Assembly: GCA_947475125.1 (NCBI GenBank)
Contig: CANJMX010000098.1
Location: 1-5,707 of the forward strand
Direction of reading: 5' to 3'
Source: Actinomycetota bacterium
GTDB taxonomy: Bacteria > Actinomycetota > Thermoleophilia > Miltoncostaeales > Miltoncostaeaceae
DNA: 5,707 nucleotides
A model generated the notes under the pieces. It did no database searches, was not told where the DNA came from, and saw nothing but the letters and a program-made list of their open reading frames with translations. Made by a program: the position numbers and the translations under genes. Positions 1-5,707 of the stretch are shown here, piece by piece (position 1 is the stretch's first letter; each line of letters begins with the position of its first letter).

Positions 1-1
1 G

Positions 2-661
2 GAGGCGGTTCAGGTGGCGCGCGACTGCTCATTGGCAGCGTATGAGGGGGCCCGCATCCACATTTGTCACGTGTCCGCACGCGAGACGGTGGAGGAGATC
101 CGCCTCGCCAAGGCCCGTGGGGTGTCCGTGACCGCTGAGGTCACGCCACACCACCTGCTGCTCACCGATCAGGTGGTGGGTGACGACCCTGACCCGGCCA
201 AGTTCAAGATGAACCCGCCACTGCGTGGGTCGGACGACCGGGAGGCGCTCATCGAGGCGCTCATCGACGGGACGCTCGACTGCATCGCCACCGACCACGC
301 ACCGCACCCGGCGGATGAGAAGGAGAACCCGTTCGCGGCAGCGCCCTTCGGTGTGATCGGGCTGGAGACCGCCTTCGCGGCCTGCCACACCGAACTTGTG
401 GTGGGTGGCCGAATGGACCTTGCCGCCCTGGTGCTGCGCATGAGCACCAACCCCGCGCGCATCTTCGGCCTGCCGGTGCCCACACTGGCGGATGGCGCAC
501 GGGCCGACCTCGCTGTTGTCGATCTTGCGGCCACCGATGTGGTGGGCGAGCGGCCGTACGCGAGCAAATCAACCAACGCGGCGTTTGTCGGCATGCAACT
601 CACCGGGCAGGTCGTGATGACCCTTGCCGGTGGCCAGGACGTCTACAGGAGGAACGCGTGA
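2..661 (+). CDS. pyrC: Dihydroorotase, C-terminal part (left end off window)
   Basis: Dihydroorotase is a cytoplasmic zinc amidohydrolase that interconverts N-carbamoyl-aspartate and dihydroorotate, step 3 of de novo pyrimidine synthesis. The visible 219 residues start in mid-protein with EAVQVARD, an internal family motif, so the frame is open to the left edge and the GTG at 14 is not the real start. Visible family motifs are HICHVS (His23 of the fragment, a zinc ligand), EVTPHHLLL (46-54), MNPPLR (Asn71, substrate contact) and ATDHAPH (Asp98, metal ligand and general acid/base; His102, substrate contact). STNPARIFGLP and an ending in GQVVMTLAGGQDVY are the usual C-terminal strands that return to the small beta domain. 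The spacing from His23 to Asp98 fits class I bacterial enzymes. The first metal-binding HxH and other ligands lie outside the window. The stop overlaps the next gene by four bases (GTGA). Identification is secure; allantoinase or hydantoinase is less likely given MNPPLR, TDHAPH and the carAB neighbours. Confidence 0.96.
   Translation, partial: EAVQVARDCSLAAYEGARIHICHVSARETVEEIRLAKARGVSVTAEVTPHHLLLTDQVVGDDPDPAKFKMNPPLRGSDDREALIEALIDGTLDCIATDHAPHPADEKENPFAAAPFGVIGLETAFAACHTELVVGGRMDLAALVLRMSTNPARIFGLPVPTLADGARADLAVVDLAATDVVGERPYASKSTNAAFVGMQLTGQVVMTLAGGQDVYRRNA
647..652 (+). promoter_or_regulatory. Ribosome binding site of the isochorismatase-like gene
   Basis: AGGAGG lies inside the last codons of pyrC, five bases before the GTG at 658. 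It is the only near-perfect Shine-Dalgarno sequence at a gene junction in this window. It decides the GTG start that overlaps the pyrC stop. Its strength suggests the hydrolase is translated in its own right as well as by coupling to pyrC. Confidence 0.8.
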
Positions 662-1221
662 GCATCCGCCACCCCGCACTGGCCCATCGCGACGACGCGG
701 GCCTCATCATCATCGACGTCCAGGATGCATTCCGACCCGTCATCGACGGCTTCGACTCCGTGGTGGCCAACTGCGGGCTGCTGGCGGAGGGCTTCGGTGT
801 GATGAATCGCCCGGTCATCGTCACCGAGCAGTACCCGAAGGGGCTCGGCCACACGGTGCCCGAGCTTGCTGAGCGTCTGCCCGAGGGCACGCCGGTCATC
901 GAGAAGACCCGGTTCTCGGCATGCGGGGTGGAGGGGTTTGAAGAGGCCTACGACGCTGCCCGGTGCGAGACCTGGGTGGTGTGCGGCATTGAGGCCCACG
1001 TGTGCGTCAACCAGACGGTGCATGACCTGCTTTCGCGCGGCGCGTCGGTGCACGTGGCAGCTGACGCCGTGAGTTCGCGCACCTCCGCCAACCGCGATGC
1101 AGGGCTCGCGAAGGCGGCCCGGGCCGGGGCCCATGTGACATCGGCCGAGATGGTGTTGTTCGAGATGCTTGGCCAAGCGGGCGGTCCGGAGTTCAAGGCG
1201 ATCTCGGCGCTGGTCCGATGA
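658..1221 (+). CDS. Isochorismatase-like (YcaC/ISOC-related) cysteine hydrolase
   Basis: A 187-residue protein that fills the whole isochorismatase-like alpha/beta hydrolase fold, with no extra domain, signal peptide or membrane segment; a cytoplasmic hydrolase is expected. The family's catalytic triad is visible: Asp20 in LIIIDVQDAF, Lys83 in VIEKTRFSAC and Cys116 in GIEAHVCVNQT. TEQYPKGLGHTVPEL (about 56-70) and VAADAVSSR resemble the YcaC-related/ISOC1-ISOC2 subgroup more than nicotinamidases or true isochorismatases. The substrate is unknown. Members of the wider superfamily hydrolyse amide or carbamoyl compounds (nicotinamidase, N-carbamoylsarcosine amidase, ureidoacrylate hydrolase RutB, biuret hydrolase). 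The start is GTG, chosen because AGGAGG lies five bases upstream and the codon overlaps the pyrC stop; the stop overlaps carA (ATGA). Being locked between pyrC and carA, it should be co-expressed with pyrimidine synthesis. A role on a carbamoylated metabolite is only an inference. Family assignment is firm, function open. Confidence 0.9.
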   Translation: MSIRHPALAHRDDAGLIIIDVQDAFRPVIDGFDSVVANCGLLAEGFGVMNRPVIVTEQYPKGLGHTVPELAERLPEGTPVIEKTRFSACGVEGFEEAYDAARCETWVVCGIEAHVCVNQTVHDLLSRGASVHVAADAVSSRTSANRDAGLAKAARAGAHVTSAEMVLFEMLGQAGGPEFKAISALVR

Positions 1222-2275
1222 GCGCCGTCATCGTGTTGGAAGACGGGCTGGTACTGCCCGCACGCGCGGCAGGTGCGCGCGGCACCGCGCTTGGCGAGAT
1301 GGTGTTCACCACGGGAATGAATGGGTACCAGGAGGCGGTCACCGACCCGTCGTACATGGGGCAGATCCTCACCTTCAGCGCTCCGATGATCGGGAACTAC
1401 GGCACGGGTGACCGGTGTCTCGAGAGCCCGCGTGTGTGGCCAGAGGCGGTCATCGCCACGCGTATCGGCGACTCCCCGGGGGTGGCGGGCACCACGGGGT
1501 TCAGGTCGTGGCTCATCGCGCAGGGCGTGGTGGCGGTGGAGGACGCCGACACCAGACGCCTTGTGCGCCACCTGCGCGACAACGGCGCCATGCGCGGCGG
1601 GGTGAGCACCGAGATGGGCGCTGAGGAGCTTCTGGCATTGGTGCGCGAACACCCGTCGCTCGACGGCCGCGACCTCGCGTCAGAGGCAGCCGGGGTTGCC
1701 CGCACGATGGGCGACGATGGCCCACGCATCGTGGCCGTGGATTGCGGTATGAAGGAGGGGATCCTGCGCGGACTCGCCGGAGCCGGGATGCGCGTTGAGG
1801 TGGTACCCGCCGGGATCACGGCGGATGAGATCCTCGCCCTTGGCCCCGACGGGGTGTTCATCTCCAACGGGCCCGGTGACCCGGCTGCAGTCACCCCGGT
1901 CATTGAGGCCGTGCGGGGCGTGCTGGGGCAGGTTCCGCTGTTCGGCATCTGCCTTGGCCATCAGATGCTGGCCCATGCCCTTGGGCTGCGCACGGAGAAG
2001 TTGCCGTTCGGACACCGTGGCGCCAATCACCCCGTTCAGCGGGCAGAGGATGGAGTGGTGGAGATCACCGTGCAGAACCATGGATACGCAGTGGCAGCCG
2101 ATTCGCTGCCGGACGGCGTGCAGGTCACCCGAACCAGCCTTTTCGACGGCTCGGTGGAGGGTCTGGCGGCGCCCGAGTTACTGGCCGCATCGGTGCAGTA
2201 CCACCCCGAGGCCCGGCCGGGGCCACATGACGCGGCCTACCTGTTCCGCTCCTTTCGCGATCGGGTGGTTGCCTG

Positions 2276-2276
<1 letters not shown>
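1218..2276 (+). CDS. carA: Carbamoyl-phosphate synthetase small (glutaminase) subunit
   Basis: CarA hydrolyses glutamine and channels ammonia to CarB for carbamoyl phosphate synthesis, feeding both pyrimidines and arginine. The 352 residues are slightly shorter than the 360-390 common in the family. The N-terminal small-chain domain (about 1-130) shows LGEMVFTTGMNGYQE and FSAPMIGNYG, then DADTRRLVRHLRDNGAMRGG. The class I glutamine amidotransferase domain (about 168-350) shows VDCGMKEGILRGL, FISNGPGDP (214-222), the nucleophile elbow GICLGHQ with Cys245, and QYHPEARPGPHD with His329 and Glu331. The Cys-to-His distance of 84 residues equals that in E. coli CarA (Cys269, His353), so the triad is intact and the subunit should use glutamine. 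The ATG overlaps the previous stop by four bases, and no Shine-Dalgarno is seen in the 17 bases before it, so translation probably depends on coupling. The stop shares one base with the carB start. Confidence 0.98.
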
Positions 2277-5455
<3,179 letters not shown>

Positions 5456-5554
5456 TTCCACAACACTCACCTGCTGCGAGCGAACTTCGTCATCGAAATC
5501 CGTGTCATCGGGCGGGTTGCTTTGGGCGGTGCCGCGTGGGTACGCTGACTCCTG
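5456..5554. other. carB to mIHF intergenic gap, no pyrF
   Basis: These 99 bases hold no gene on either strand that I can support. There is no strong GC hairpin followed by a T run, so no intrinsic terminator is visible and read-through from carB into the next gene is possible. A candidate promoter occupies the last 40 bases. In mycobacteria and streptomycetes pyrF normally follows carB; here it is absent, with no recognisable remnant. Confidence 0.7.
5517..5546 (+). promoter_or_regulatory. Candidate sigma-A-type promoter giving a leaderless mIHF mRNA
   Basis: TTGCTT (5517-5522) and TACGCT (5541-5546) are separated by 18 bases. TACGCT fits the actinobacterial TANNNT -10 consensus; the -35 matches TTGACA only in its first three bases. 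A start site six to eight bases after the -10 element would fall at about 5553-5555, on or next to the ATG at 5555. No Shine-Dalgarno sequence precedes that ATG, which agrees with leaderless translation. This is a pattern-based call, and TANNNT is common by chance. Confidence 0.45.
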
Positions 5555-5707
5555 ATGGCGACTCCTCCAAAGACGGCACAGACGCCGCAGCGCTCGCTCG
5601 ACCAGCGCCTCGACGCCCTGCGCCGGGCAAATGAGATCCGTTCGCTACGTGCGAAGCTGAAGAAGGACCTGAAGTCCGGTGACCTCTCGGTGGATGAGGT
5701 CATCGCC
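5555..5707 (+). CDS. mihF: Actinobacterial-type integration host factor (mIHF), N-terminal part
   Basis: Only the first 51 residues are inside the window; the frame stays open to the right edge. The fragment is basic and helical in character: a Pro/Thr/Gln-rich first dozen residues, then a helix-forming stretch RLDALRRANEIRSLRAKLKK, then DLKSGDLSVDEVIA. This fits the N-terminus of mIHF, in which a helix rich in Arg/Ala and the phrase RAELKxxLKxG precede the DNA-binding helix-two-turn-helix core. mIHF is a small nucleoid-associated protein, first known as the host factor for mycobacteriophage L5 integration, that binds and bends DNA. The helix-two-turn-helix itself is beyond the edge, so the assignment rests on this short match and on position: in mycobacteria mIHF lies downstream of the pyr/car operon and before gmk and rpoZ. 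The ATG was chosen because it is well placed after a TANNNT element; no ribosome binding site is seen. Confidence 0.75.
   Translation, partial: MATPPKTAQTPQRSLDQRLDALRRANEIRSLRAKLKKDLKSGDLSVDEVIA

Noticed and set aside
5489..5510. Direct repeat GTCATCG at 5489-5495 and 5504-5510
   Set aside because: Two seven-base copies are too little to call a binding site; chance is a sufficient explanation.
5467..5703. A 78-codon minus-strand frame over the gap and the mIHF start
   Set aside because: The product is Arg/Ser-rich without a motif, and the plus strand gives a credible mIHF N-terminus over the same bases.

Overview
The window is a stretch of high-GC DNA (by eye about two thirds G+C, with most third codon positions G or C). 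It carries a de novo pyrimidine biosynthesis operon read left to right. The likely host is an actinomycete (Actinomycetota). The main reason is the last, truncated gene, whose N-terminus resembles the actinobacterial-type integration host factor (mIHF); that gene sits downstream of the pyr/car cluster in mycobacteria and streptomycetes. The phrase RRANEIRSLRAKLKKDLKSG looks more like the deep-branching Thermoleophilia form than the Mycobacterium form. That finer placement is from memory and uncertain.

Layout: 2-661 is the C-terminal part of dihydroorotase (pyrC), cut by the left edge. 658-1221 is a small isochorismatase-like cysteine hydrolase. 1218-2276 is carA, the glutaminase subunit of carbamoyl-phosphate synthetase. 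2276-5455 is carB, the large synthetase subunit. 5456-5554 is a 99-base gap with a candidate promoter near its end. 5555-5707 is the start of the mIHF-like gene, cut by the right edge. Nothing convincing is encoded on the minus strand.

How the genes work together: CarA releases ammonia from glutamine and passes it to CarB, which uses bicarbonate and two ATP to make carbamoyl phosphate. PyrB (expected upstream, outside the window) joins this to aspartate, and PyrC closes the ring to dihydroorotate. The first four genes are joined by 4-, 4- and 1-base stop/start overlaps, so they almost certainly form one translationally coupled transcript.

Most of the window is ordinary core metabolism, and I do not see a new defence or mobile system. 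Points worth a second look are: the isochorismatase-like gene embedded between pyrC and carA; the absence of pyrF from its usual place after carB; an Asn-to-Cys change at a nucleotide-effector position in the CarB allosteric domain; and a promoter placed so close to the mIHF start codon that its mRNA would be leaderless.
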